A DNA stretch of 12,714 nucleotides from an uncultured Rhodospirillales bacterium. GTDB taxonomy: Bacteria > Pseudomonadota > Alphaproteobacteria > Rhodospirillales > Defluviicoccaceae. Location: NCBI GenBank assembly GCA_937127205.1, contig CAKZLS010000367.1, positions 1-12,714 on the forward strand. The letters are read 5' to 3'. Shown here piece by piece: positions 1 through 6,859 of the stretch. The notes below the pieces were generated by a model, which made no database searches, was not told where the DNA came from, and saw only the letters and a program-made list of their open reading frames with translations. The translations under genes were made by a program, and so were the position numbers. How positions within the stretch are numbered: the stretch's first letter is position 1; the number at the start of each line of letters is the position of its first letter.

Positions 1-310
1 GGACGGCGGCCACGTCGCCGGCGTCATCCACGACGCAGGCCGATACGCCCTCCAGCAGGTCGTGCGCGGGCCGCGCGCTCAGGTCCGCCGGCGCCAGCAA
101 GCGGCCCCCGGTCCTAGCCAAAAACACGTGCGCGAGATGGGTCTTGCCGCACCCGGCGGGGCCATAGATGGCCAGCGCCGGCGCCGGCCAGTCGGGCCAG
201 CGGTCGATCCACATCACCGCGGTGCGGTTGCCATCGGCCACGTAAAAATCGTCGTACACCAGCGATGGCCGGTGTTCGAACCGGAGCAAGAGTTGACGGT
301 CCACGCTCAC
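1..310 (-). CDS. hdaA: HdaA, DnaA-related AAA+ regulator of replication initiation (partial, C-terminus outside window)
   Basis: A DnaA-like AAA+ ATPase without the DNA-binding domain. In this family (Hda/HdaA) the protein binds the DNA polymerase clamp and stimulates ATP hydrolysis by DnaA, so blocking re-initiation. About 103 residues are visible. They show a Walker A loop GPAGCGKT at residues 50-57 and a Walker B VVDDA at about 93-97. The N-terminal QLLLRF at residues 6-11 fits the clamp-binding hexapeptide found at this place in Hda proteins. The GTG start at 310 overlaps the TGA stop of the upstream permease gene (GTGA), which indicates translational coupling. The order DUF2066 – permease – hdaA beside purMN is typical of Alphaproteobacteria. 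The gene runs off the left edge, so its length and C-terminal AAA+ motifs cannot be judged. Family assignment is secure; the exact role is inferred from the family. Confidence 0.85.
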   Translation of the reverse strand, partial: MSVDRQLLLRFEHRPSLVYDDFYVADGNRTAVMWIDRWPDWPAPALAIYGPAGCGKTHLAHVFLARTGGRLLAPADLSARPAHDLLEGVSACVVDDAGDVAAV

Positions 311-1407
311 GGCTTGTCGCCTTGATCTGTTCCGCCGTCGGCTGTGGCGGTGCCGCTGCTTCGGTACATGGGGCTATTGCGGTAGCGCTCGATCACAAAC
401 CGCACGACCACGCCGATCACGGCGGCGGCCGGCACCGCCAGCAGAATACCGGTAAAGCCGAACAGCGTGCCGCCGGCCAAAAGCGCGAACAACACCCAGA
501 CCGGATGGAGACCGATGCGCTCTCCGACCAGTTTGGGGGTCAGCACGTAGCCCTCCACCACCTGGCCTATCGCGAACACGCCCGCCACCAGGGCGATGGG
601 CAGCCAGTCGGAAAACTGCGCCAGCGCCAGCCCCAAACCCACAACCAGCCCGACGGCGGTGCCGAAATAGGGAATGAACGAGATCACCCCCGCGCCCATT
701 CCCACAAGCAGCCCGAAATCGAGCCCCACCACGGTCAATCCGACGGCATACATGGTCCCCAGGATCAGGCAGACCAGGGACTGTCCTCGAAGAAATCCGG
801 AGAGCCGTTCGTCGATCTCGCGCATCTGCTCGCGAATGGTGTCGGCGCTGCCGCGCGGCAACAGGCCGTCCAGGTGAGCGATGATGCGGTCCCAATCGCG
901 GAGCAGATAGAAGGCCACCACCGGCATGATCACGGCCAGCGACAGGACATTCAGAAGGGCCGCGCCGCCGCCGACCATGCCCTTCAGAACCGTCCCGGCC
1001 CACTTCACCATCTCGCCGGTGGAATTGCGGGTGATTTCCTGCAACTGAATCAATTGCGCCTCGGTCAGGCTAGCGCGAAGCTGAGCGATCAACGGTTTGG
1101 CGAAATCGCGAATGCGCTCGAGATAGTCCGGCAGGCGGCCGATAAGGTCGGCGATCTGAGCGCTGAGCACAGGCGCCAGAACCAGGATGACGATAATCAG
1201 GACGGCCAGGAAGGCGCCGACGATCAAGGCAGCGGCGAGACCCCTCGGGCATTTTCTTGCCTCCAGGCGATCGGCCAGCGGATCGAGCAGGTAGCCCACC
1301 ACCATACCGGCCACGAACGGAAACAACGCGTTGCGCAGCAGGTATATCAGCAAGCCGCCGCCGAGAATGACAACGACCCAGAGAGCCAAACGCCGTTCCG
1401 AGGTCAC
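307..1407 (-). CDS. AI-2E family (PerM/YhhT-like) integral membrane protein
   Basis: A polytopic inner-membrane protein of the AI-2E transporter family, about 366 residues, the normal length. Family hallmarks are visible: an N-terminal PFVAGMVVGYLLDPLADRLE block in the second hydrophobic segment, a long amphipathic middle region, and a C-terminal block with VEGYVLTPKLVGERIGLHP followed by two further hydrophobic segments. The frame is open up to an ATG at 1533, but that would overlap the DUF2066 gene by 89 bases and add a non-hydrophobic leader. I chose the GTG at 1407 (VTSERRLALW), which has a GGGG stretch about 7 bases upstream and leaves 37 bases after the preceding stop. The gene is followed by hdaA with a 4-base overlap. 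The substrate is unknown: despite the family name, most members are not shown to move autoinducer 2, and some relatives are Na+/H+ antiporters. Confidence 0.88.
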   Translation of the reverse strand: MTSERRLALWVVVILGGGLLIYLLRNALFPFVAGMVVGYLLDPLADRLEARKCPRGLAAALIVGAFLAVLIIVILVLAPVLSAQIADLIGRLPDYLERIRDFAKPLIAQLRASLTEAQLIQLQEITRNSTGEMVKWAGTVLKGMVGGGAALLNVLSLAVIMPVVAFYLLRDWDRIIAHLDGLLPRGSADTIREQMREIDERLSGFLRGQSLVCLILGTMYAVGLTVVGLDFGLLVGMGAGVISFIPYFGTAVGLVVGLGLALAQFSDWLPIALVAGVFAIGQVVEGYVLTPKLVGERIGLHPVWVLFALLAGGTLFGFTGILLAVPAAAVIGVVVRFVIERYRNSPMYRSSGTATADGGTDQGDKP

Positions 1408-1444
1408 CGCTATACCCCAATCTTTGCCGTGGTGGCGGTCAAGG

Positions 1445-2632
1445 TCATCGACTCTGCACGGCGCCGGCGGAGGGCAGGCGCAGAATCCATTTCTCGTCGA
1501 TATCTTCGCCCGGTCCCGCCCCACCGCTGACATAGACGGTATCCTGGCGCGACAGTTCGAGATCGGCTTGGCGAAGCGCCACGGCGAGCTGGTCCGGCGT
1601 TCCCATGTGGAATAGGTTCAACCGCGCGTGATCCCGCGACAGGACGACCAATTCGGTGTGCTGCACCACGGGTACCCGTTTCAGCCGCTCCTTAACCGTC
1701 TGCCATTGGCTCAGGCTGTTGAGCGGCAAGGTCACGGCCGTCACCGAGCGGCCGGTGACGCGAACAAGGTTCCGCCCCTTCCAGATCTGATCCATCTCCA
1801 GCGCGACGCCATCGGCGGCACGGGCGAGCAGATCATCGATCGTCTCCCCTTCGCGCCCGGTGAAGGTGGTCACCGAGTTGTGCTCCGGTCCGCCCGGACC
1901 GTATTGGTTCAGCGAGACCTTGACCTTGGGGGTCCCTAAGCCGTCGTCCTCGCGGGTCGCATACGCCACCAAGGCCGTAAATGCGCCGGCGCGCCGGGTA
2001 ATGGCGGAAAGGCTCGTGGGGTCGCCCTGAAGGGCCTGCTCGGCGGTGATAACACCGGCATCTCCCGAAGGCATCACCAGTGGAACCAAGCCCTGTGGTT
2101 TCGACCGCGCGGTCCAGACCTCGCGCCAAGGGTTGGGATCGTCCCACAGCACCGGTGTTTCGCCCCCTTCGGGCGCTTGCGGGTCTTGGTAAACGGGAAC
2201 GACGGCGACGGGCTTTGACCGCGTCATCGCAAAGGGCGTATCGCGCTCAGCCAACAGCCGCCGAACGGCCGGCTCTCTGAAGGCATAGTTGAGAGTGGCA
2301 ATATACCGAACCGCGGAACTCTTCTCCGACGCCACTTCGAAACTGTCCACGTAAGCGGCGATCTCCTCGTTGGTCAGCTGCGGCAAGGTATCCCAATCGG
2401 ACCGAGACGTCAGCCGCTCGAGTTGGATCCTGAACGCTCTCCGTTCGCCCTCCGCCAGCGCCTGGTCCCGCGCTTGCGACGCGGTTTCCGCCGTCACGTC
2501 GACCTCGACGCCGCGCACCACGAAGGTGTCGTCCGCGGATGCCCAAAAAGCGGGACCGGCCACCATGAACAGCAATACGCCCGCTTGCATCGACATCCGC
2601 CGGATCGCGCGCCGCCAGCAACAATGGATCAT
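1445..2632 (-). CDS. DUF2066 domain-containing exported protein
   Basis: An exported protein of unknown function, about 395 residues. The N-terminus has an arginine-rich stretch and a hydrophobic core (residues about 17-30) ending in a likely signal peptidase site after FWASA (residue 33). The mature part opens with the DUF2066 pattern VRGVEVDVTAETASQARDQA, then a helix ending ERRAFRIQLERL. The C-terminal third has an alternating pattern with HTELVVLSRDHARLNLFHMG that could be a second alpha/beta domain. The frame is open to an ATG at 2662, but the ATG at 2632 has GGGAAGG 6 bases upstream, and the longer start has no ribosome binding site, so I prefer 2632. It is the first gene of an operon with the AI-2E permease and hdaA. 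In Alphaproteobacteria this neighbourhood is conserved, but I know of no defined function. Confidence 0.85.
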   Translation of the reverse strand: MIHCCWRRAIRRMSMQAGVLLFMVAGPAFWASADDTFVVRGVEVDVTAETASQARDQALAEGERRAFRIQLERLTSRSDWDTLPQLTNEEIAAYVDSFEVASEKSSAVRYIATLNYAFREPAVRRLLAERDTPFAMTRSKPVAVVPVYQDPQAPEGGETPVLWDDPNPWREVWTARSKPQGLVPLVMPSGDAGVITAEQALQGDPTSLSAITRRAGAFTALVAYATREDDGLGTPKVKVSLNQYGPGGPEHNSVTTFTGREGETIDDLLARAADGVALEMDQIWKGRNLVRVTGRSVTAVTLPLNSLSQWQTVKERLKRVPVVQHTELVVLSRDHARLNLFHMGTPDQLAVALRQADLELSRQDTVYVSGGAGPGEDIDEKWILRLPSAGAVQSR

Positions 2633-2659
2633 TGAATACCTTCCCGGATAAAGTATGCT
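2632..2659 (+). promoter_or_regulatory. Possible sigma70-type promoter for purM
   Basis: TTGAAT at 2632-2637 and TATGCT at 2654-2659 are separated by 16 bases and lie 50 bases before the likely purM start. Each box matches the consensus at 4 of 6 positions. The -35 box overlaps the start codon of the divergent DUF2066 gene. It is a weak match, called only because the divergent arrangement demands a promoter here. Confidence 0.3.
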
Positions 2660-2708
2660 CATCGCATCAACCGCGCCAATTTAACACGTCGCGTGGGGGG
2701 AGGAAGAG

Positions 2709-3773
2709 ATAAGCGGTCTTAGTTACAAACAAGCGGGTGTCGACATCGACGCCGGCGCGGCTCTTGTCGACGCCATCAAGCCCCTGGCGAAATCCACGGA
2801 CCGCACCGGCGTGGTCTCTGGACTGGGCGGTTTCGGCGCCCTGTTCGACTTGCGCGCCGCCGGATATTCGGATCCCATCCTGGTGGCCGCCACCGACGGC
2901 GTGGGCACCAAGCTGAAAGTCGCCATCGCCAGCGGCGATCACGGCACCGTCGGCATCGATCTGGTAGCCATGTGCGTGAACGACCTGGTGGTCCAGGGTG
3001 CGGAGCCATTGTTTTTTCTGGATTACTACGCGACCGGCGCGTTGGAGGTGGACACTGGGCGGGGTATCGTCGCCGGGATCGCCGAGGGCTGCCGTCAGGC
3101 TGGCTGCGCGTTGATCGGCGGCGAAACGGCGGAACTGCCCGGGATGTACGCCGCCGGCGATTACGACCTCGCCGGTTTTTCCGTGGGCGCCGCCGAACGC
3201 GGACAAATCATCGGTGGCTCGGAAGCGGCCGAGGGCGATGTTGTTCTCGGCTTGGCCTCGTCGGGCTTGCACTCCAACGGCTATTCGCTGGTGCGGAGAG
3301 TTGTGGACGATCTCGGCCTGAACTATGCCGAACCGGCCCCGTTCGACACCGGGAACGCTCTCAGCGGGCGCCTGTTGGCGCCAACACGAATTTACGTCAA
3401 GAGCTGCCTCGCCGCGATTCGCGCCGGCGGCGTCAGGGCGTTTGCCCACATTACCGGCGGCGGGTTGATCGAGAATATTCCCCGGGTCCTGCCGGAACAT
3501 CTCGCCGCCGAGATCGACGTGACATCCTGGGAGTTGCCGGACGTCTTCCGCTGGTTGGCCGAGGCCGGGGGGATCCAATCGGGTGAACTGGCACGAACCT
3601 TTAACTGCGGAATCGGCATGGTGGTGGTGACGGCGCCCGAGCGGACGGACGATCTGCGGTCTATTTTTGGTGATGCGGGGGAGACGGTATTTACCCTGGG
3701 CCGGCTGGTTCGGCGGACAAAAGACGGTGCTCAGGTGGTGCTGAAAGGAGTGGAGCGGTCATGGCCAAGCTGA
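2709..3773 (+). CDS. purM: Phosphoribosylformylglycinamidine cyclo-ligase (AIR synthetase), PurM, with apparent ATA start
   Basis: PurM closes the imidazole ring: FGAM + ATP gives AIR, ADP and phosphate, in cytoplasmic de novo purine synthesis. From the ATA at 2709 the product is 354 residues, close to the usual 345-360. Motifs with this numbering: an N-terminal SYKQAGVDIDAG that is typical of PurM, the ATP/phosphate loop DGVGTK at 63-68, MCVNDLVVQGAEPLFFLDYY at 88-107, and GGETAELPGMY at 137-147. The first ATG/GTG/TTG in frame is a GTG at 2811, which would remove the first 34 residues, including the conserved SYKQAGVD segment. An in-frame TAA at 2682 closes the frame upstream, and the codons between contain no standard start. 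GGAGG at 2699-2703 sits 5 bases before ATA, and ATA-AGC would be ATG-AGC (MSGLSYKQAGVD) with one base change. It overlaps purN by 13 bases, so the two are co-translated. Confidence 0.93.
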   Translation: MSGLSYKQAGVDIDAGAALVDAIKPLAKSTDRTGVVSGLGGFGALFDLRAAGYSDPILVAATDGVGTKLKVAIASGDHGTVGIDLVAMCVNDLVVQGAEPLFFLDYYATGALEVDTGRGIVAGIAEGCRQAGCALIGGETAELPGMYAAGDYDLAGFSVGAAERGQIIGGSEAAEGDVVLGLASSGLHSNGYSLVRRVVDDLGLNYAEPAPFDTGNALSGRLLAPTRIYVKSCLAAIRAGGVRAFAHITGGGLIENIPRVLPEHLAAEIDVTSWELPDVFRWLAEAGGIQSGELARTFNCGIGMVVVTAPERTDDLRSIFGDAGETVFTLGRLVRRTKDGAQVVLKGVERSWPS

Positions 3774-4414
3774 AAGTCGGCGTTCTCATTTCCGGTCGAG
3801 GCAGCAATCTTCAGGCGTTGATCGACGCCTGCGAAGATGAATCCTATCCTGCGGAAATTGCCTTGGTGCTCTCCAACGTTGCCGATGCCGCCGGGCTCAA
3901 ACGCGCAGAAGCCAAGAAGATCCCCACTAAGGTCATTGACCACAAGGCTTATGAAGACCGCGAGGGCTTCGAGGACGCCATGCAGGAAGCCTTGACGGCA
4001 GCGGGTGTGGAGTTGATCTGTCTTGCCGGTTTCATGCGGCTGCTGACCGAAGGCTTCGTCGGCCGCTGGCGGGATCGTCTGATCAATATTCACCCCTCGC
4101 TGCTGCCGGCCTTCCGAGGCCTGAACGTTCATGATCGGGTGCTGGAATACGGTGCGCGATTCTCCGGCTGCACGGTCCATTTCGTCCGCGCGGCCGTGGA
4201 CGACGGACCGATTATCGCGCAGGCGGTGGTTCCCGTACATCAGGACGATGACGCCGACAGCCTCGCCGCGCGCATCCTGACCCATGAACACCGGGTCTAC
4301 CCGTTGGTGGTCCGGTTGATCGCGCAATCGCGGGTCCGGGTGACCGATGACCTTGTCACCGTAAGAGACCCTCAGGCGCCGATGGGAACAATGATAAACC
4401 CGGCCCCTGAATGA
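3761..4414 (+). CDS. purN: Phosphoribosylglycinamide formyltransferase 1, PurN
   Basis: Transfers a formyl group from 10-formyl-tetrahydrofolate to GAR, giving FGAR, in de novo purine synthesis. It has 217 residues, normal for the family. Visible motifs: phosphate-binding SGRGSN at 11-16; LICLAGFMRLL at 85-95; the catalytic asparagine and histidine in INIHPSLLPAF (N109, H111); SGCTVHFV at 135-142; and the catalytic aspartate in VDDGPII (D147, matching D144 of the E. coli enzyme). The start ATG lies inside the last codons of purM (13-base overlap) with GGAG 6 bases upstream. The tail of about 15 residues after DLVTV is proline-containing and ends within the shared hairpin. All catalytic residues are present, so an active enzyme is expected. 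Confidence 0.96.
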   Translation: MAKLKVGVLISGRGSNLQALIDACEDESYPAEIALVLSNVADAAGLKRAEAKKIPTKVIDHKAYEDREGFEDAMQEALTAAGVELICLAGFMRLLTEGFVGRWRDRLINIHPSLLPAFRGLNVHDRVLEYGARFSGCTVHFVRAAVDDGPIIAQAVVPVHQDDDADSLAARILTHEHRVYPLVVRLIAQSRVRVTDDLVTVRDPQAPMGTMINPAPE

Positions 4415-4443
4415 GGCCGGGCTATGAGTCGTCTCGGTTTTTA
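4399..4443. terminator. Hairpin between convergent purN and ndk, possible bidirectional terminator
   Basis: CCCGGCC (4399-4405) pairs with GGCCGGG (4415-4421) as a perfect 7-bp stem with a 9-base loop; the purN stop codon lies in the loop. On the plus strand a T5 tract follows, but 15 bases after the stem. On the minus strand the stem is followed at once by TTTATCATT, so it may serve ndk at least as well. The ndk stop is about 107 bases away. Confidence 0.45.
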
Positions 4444-4527
4444 TTGGCCCTCAGACAACGCTTCTAACGACGTGTTCGGGCGTAGATTCGTGAATCGGAC
4501 CGGGTCGACCGGTGCGAAAATCTTCGC

Positions 4528-4950
4528 TTAACCGACGATCTCCGTGCCGGAGAAAAAGAAGGCGATTTCGATGGCCGCGTTTTCCGGCGAATCGGATCCA
4601 TGGACGGAATTTGCCTGAACGTCCACGCCGTGCGCCTTGCGGACCGTTCCTTCTTCGGCCTGGGCCGGATTGGTGGCACCCATGATTTCTCGGTTGCGGA
4701 CGACAGCGTTCTCGCCTTCCAGAACCTGAACAACCACGGGGCCGGAGACCATGTAGTCGCAGAGCTCACCAAAGAACGGCCGTTCCTTGTGAACCGAGTA
4801 GAACTGCTGCGCCTGACCCATGGTCAGATGAATGCGCTTCTGGGCAGCAATTCTGAGGCCGCCTTCCTCGAAGAAATTATTGATCTTGCCGGTGATGTTG
4901 CGTTCCGTGGCGTCCGGCTTGATGATGGACAGGGTTCGTTCTACGGCCAT
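4528..4950 (-). CDS. ndk: Nucleoside diphosphate kinase
   Basis: Moves the terminal phosphate of ATP to nucleoside diphosphates through a phospho-histidine intermediate, balancing (d)NTP pools in the cytoplasm. It is 140 residues, exactly the family length. Conserved residues: K11 in IIKPDA, Y51 region, the GTVRKAHG block with R104, N114, and catalytic H117 in NSVHGSDSPENA. The start ATG has GGAGGG about 8 bases upstream. It is transcribed alone, from the promoter described at 5085-5113, and converges on purN. The neighbouring purine genes make a loose functional theme, but they are on the other strand and cannot share a transcript. Confidence 0.97.
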   Translation of the reverse strand: MAVERTLSIIKPDATERNITGKINNFFEEGGLRIAAQKRIHLTMGQAQQFYSVHKERPFFGELCDYMVSGPVVVQVLEGENAVVRNREIMGATNPAQAEEGTVRKAHGVDVQANSVHGSDSPENAAIEIAFFFSGTEIVG

Positions 4951-5084
4951 CGCCGAGTCCCTCCGTTTGTTTTTTTAAGTTCATAAACAATGGTGTGCCG
5001 CCTATGGGGGCAGCGAATGCCGATGCGTCGGCGATCTGCGCGGGCATTGCATTCTCCCCTGAGAAATACCAACAAAGTGGGCGC

Positions 5085-5113
5085 CTTATAGACTGAGCAC
5101 CCGCCGCTGACAA
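5085..5113 (-). promoter_or_regulatory. ndk: Sigma70-type promoter for ndk
   Basis: On the minus strand TTGTCA (5113-5108) and TATAAG (5090-5085) are separated by exactly 17 bases; each box matches the consensus at 5 of 6 positions. It lies about 135 bases upstream of the ndk start, leaving a long leader. It is downstream of the minus-strand terminator at 5167-5193, so ndk is insulated from transcripts arriving from the right. Confidence 0.6.
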
Positions 5114-5166
5114 GGGTCAGTTCGCTAAACCAACGTTCCAGCCCTGGATTAAAAAAAAGTCGGGGC

Positions 5167-5193
5167 AAAAAAAGGGGCCGGCAAAGCCGGCCC
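5167..5193 (-). terminator. Strong intrinsic terminator on the minus strand with no annotated gene upstream
   Basis: Read on the minus strand, GGGCCGGC (5193-5186), loop TTT, GCCGGCCC (5182-5175) form a perfect 8-bp GC-only stem, followed by C and then T7 (5173-5167). A further T8 lies at 5158-5151. On the plus strand there is no T tract, so it works in one direction only. No protein gene on the minus strand ends here. Confidence 0.85.
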
Positions 5194-5243
5194 TAGTTGG
5201 TGCTCTTGAGGGAAGGGAGAACTCCGGATGAAAAGCTCATCCA
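5167..5243 (-). ncRNA. Candidate small RNA of about 77 nt, CRP-controlled
   Basis: A predicted transcript on the minus strand ends at the perfect terminator (5167-5193). Upstream, a CRP-type palindrome is centred at 5284.5. A -10-like CATAGT (4 of 6) lies at 5255-5250, the spacing expected of a class II CRP promoter with a start near 5243. Right at that predicted 5' end GGATGA (5242-5237) and TCATCC (5231-5226) form a 6-bp hairpin with a 5-base loop. Between the two hairpins lies an unpaired CU-rich stretch (TTCTCCCTTCCCTC) complementary to Shine-Dalgarno sequences, as in many alphaproteobacterial small RNAs. A 15-codon frame beginning ATG at 5240 and ending TAG just before the terminator is present, but its would-be start lies inside the hairpin. 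The parts are seen; the RNA and its 5' end are inferred. Confidence 0.5.
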
Positions 5244-5276
5244 AGTCCGACTATGATGGAAACCCCGATCTGAGAA

Positions 5277-5292
5277 TGTGATGGAGATCACA
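5277..5292. promoter_or_regulatory. CRP/FNR-family binding site (TGTGA-N6-TCACA)
   Basis: TGTGATGGAGATCACA is a perfect match to the CRP consensus half-sites TGTGA and TCACA with the standard 6-base spacer. It sits in an AT-rich non-coding stretch between the candidate small RNA (minus strand) and the metal-receptor gene (plus strand), so it could act on either. The distance to a -10-like box fits the minus strand better (centre at -41.5). On the plus strand I see no convincing -10 box at -41.5 or -61.5 distances. Confidence 0.65.
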
Positions 5293-5421
5293 GTTGCAAA
5301 ACTTTTCTGATTTCGTTTTCTTTGCGTGCAGTCAGATTACCAAAAAGCTGTTTGGATTGATGACGTTAGGCAATTCATACCGCGGTCGATTGCGGCAAAT
5401 TTTTTTTGCGGAAAAATCGAC

Positions 5422-6249
5422 ATGACCGATCCGGCTCCCCTTAACGCGCCGATTGTCGATGCCGCGGGCGTCGTTCACGGCCCCGCCGGCGCGGACTGCC
5501 GTATCGTTTCCCTGGTGCCGAGCATAACCGAACTGCTGTTCGATCTGGAATTGGCGGACGCGGTGATTGGAAGAACAGTTTTTTGCATCCATCCAAAAAA
5601 CCGGGTGAAAGCAGTCAAGAGCGTTGGCGGCACCAAACAGGTCAACATGGACAAGCTGAAACGCCTGTCTCCCACTCATGTGATCGTCAATGTGGACGAA
5701 ACACCGCGTCCGCTGGCCGAGGACATCGCTCGGCTCGGATGCAAGGTCGTCGTCACCCATCCCATCGACGTCCGCGACAATCTGACGCTTTACCGCCTGA
5801 TGGGACGGCTATTCGACCGCGAAAGGCAAGCCGAGGCATTGTGCACACGTTTCGCGACCGCCCACGCGGACCTTGCGGCGATTTCGGAAACCCTTGCGGA
5901 ACGGCGGGTCCTTTACCTGATCTGGAAGAATCCCTGGATGACCATTTCCCGCGACACCTACATTTCTCGCATGCTGGCGCTGGCAAAATGGCGGACGGCC
6001 ACTTTTCCGGGGGGCACACGCTATCCGACGGTGGAAATGACCGACGACCTCTTGCGCACTGTGGACCTGGTCCTGTTCAGTTCAGAGCCTTTTTTGTTCA
6101 AGGATCATCATCTCGACGCTTTTCGTGCTGAGTTTCCGACCCATGCTCACAAAGCCGCCATGATCGACGGCGAAATGGTCTCCTGGTACGGAAGTCGGGC
6201 CATCAGTGGTCTTACCGGCCTCGGCGCGTTCGCGAAATCTCGGATCTGA
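5422..6249 (+). CDS. Helical-backbone metal receptor (BtuF/cobalamin-binding-like) without signal peptide
   Basis: A 275-residue member of the class III periplasmic-binding-protein-like group that binds cobalamin, haem or iron chelates. Features: RIVSLVPSITELLFDL at 27-42, then GRTVFCIHP (50-58), VGGTKQVNMDKLKRLSPTHVIVN (68-90), a long linking helix, and a C-terminal lobe with NPWMTISRDTY and MIDGEMVSWYGSR. The frame stays open upstream to a GTG at 5326, but that leader is AT-rich in codon use and has no hydrophobic export signal; I chose the ATG at 5422, with GGAAAA about 9 bases before it. No ABC permease or ATPase gene is nearby, and neither start gives a signal peptide, so a cytoplasmic binding role is more likely than import. 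The ligand cannot be told from sequence. Confidence 0.8.
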   Translation: MTDPAPLNAPIVDAAGVVHGPAGADCRIVSLVPSITELLFDLELADAVIGRTVFCIHPKNRVKAVKSVGGTKQVNMDKLKRLSPTHVIVNVDETPRPLAEDIARLGCKVVVTHPIDVRDNLTLYRLMGRLFDRERQAEALCTRFATAHADLAAISETLAERRVLYLIWKNPWMTISRDTYISRMLALAKWRTATFPGGTRYPTVEMTDDLLRTVDLVLFSSEPFLFKDHHLDAFRAEFPTHAHKAAMIDGEMVSWYGSRAISGLTGLGAFAKSRI

Positions 6250-6322
6250 AAAGGCGTTTTCCCGGAAACTAGAGTCGGAATTGTCGGTAGAGTCCTGTAT
6301 CTGTCTTTTCGGCGACGATGTT

Positions 6323-6352
6323 TTGCGATATCGTCCCGCCCCTCGTTACTCT
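6323..6352 (+). promoter_or_regulatory. Weak promoter candidate for the CBS-domain gene
   Basis: TTGCGA (6323-6328) and TACTCT (6347-6352) are separated by 18 bases and lie 33 bases before the start codon. The -35 box matches at 4 of 6 and the -10 box at 3 of 6 positions. It is the best candidate in the 135-base gap but a weak one; read-through from the upstream gene is also possible. Confidence 0.22.
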
Positions 6353-6384
6353 AAAGCAACCATAATCCTTAAGGGGGAAGCACT

Positions 6385-6840
6385 ATGAAGGTTTCGAAAT
6401 TCATGCATTTGCATGGAGCGATCGTTTTGACGGTTCGGCCAGATAGCACTCTTGTCGAAACCGCCCGGTCGTTTTCGCAACCGGTCGGCGGTCGTAAACT
6501 GTCCCTCGCAGTCGTTTGTGACGAAGCGGAGACAGTCAAAGGTGTGGTATCCCTTGGCGACATGAGCCACGCATTGGCAAACCACGGCGAAAAGGCGGCG
6601 TCGATGCTCACACACGAGATTATGAGCACCAACGTTATGACATGCTCGCCCGATGACAATCTCGAGGATGTTCTGCAAACCATGGCCAAGTCCGGCATCC
6701 GGCATATGCCGGTGATCGAGAACGGAACGCTCGCCGGATTGCTGGCGCGACGCGACGCGCTGGAATTTCTCTATCGTCAGGCGTCACTGGACGTGGAGAG
6801 TCTGTCTGATTGGCTGTTCGTGTCGGAAGCGCGCTATTAG
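6385..6840 (+). CDS. CBS-domain pair protein
   Basis: A 151-residue soluble protein made only of a CBS pair (Bateman module), which in other proteins binds adenosyl ligands such as AMP, ATP or SAM and senses energy state. The second CBS repeat (about 73-130) is clear: LTHEIMSTNVMTCSPDDNLEDVLQ, then SGIRHMPVIENGTLAGLLARRDAL. The first repeat (about 5-65) is more diverged but keeps VRPDSTLVETARSF and KGVVSLGDM. The remaining 20 residues form an acidic tail. A strong AAGGGGGAAG ribosome binding site precedes the ATG. No enzyme domain is attached; such stand-alone proteins usually regulate a partner, which I cannot identify. It converges on the PfkB kinase gene across a strong hairpin. Confidence 0.88.
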   Translation: MKVSKFMHLHGAIVLTVRPDSTLVETARSFSQPVGGRKLSLAVVCDEAETVKGVVSLGDMSHALANHGEKAASMLTHEIMSTNVMTCSPDDNLEDVLQTMAKSGIRHMPVIENGTLAGLLARRDALEFLYRQASLDVESLSDWLFVSEARY

Positions 6841-6859
6841 GCCGTAGATTGGATTCTTG

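Noticed and set aside
1446..1448. ATG overlapping the DUF2066 stop (ATGA) as the permease start
   Set aside because: It is out of frame with the permease and reaches a stop after about a dozen codons.
265..1530. Long plus-strand frame of 421 codons opposite the AI-2E permease gene
   Set aside because: Rich in H, Q, D, R and G with no domain pattern; it is the antisense shadow of a clear membrane protein gene.
5167..5315. Short minus-strand peptide frames (15 codons from ATG 5240, or 33 codons from GTG 5288) ending at the terminator
   Set aside because: Neither has a ribosome binding site; the ATG lies in a hairpin and the GTG inside the CRP palindrome. A non-coding RNA explains the region better.
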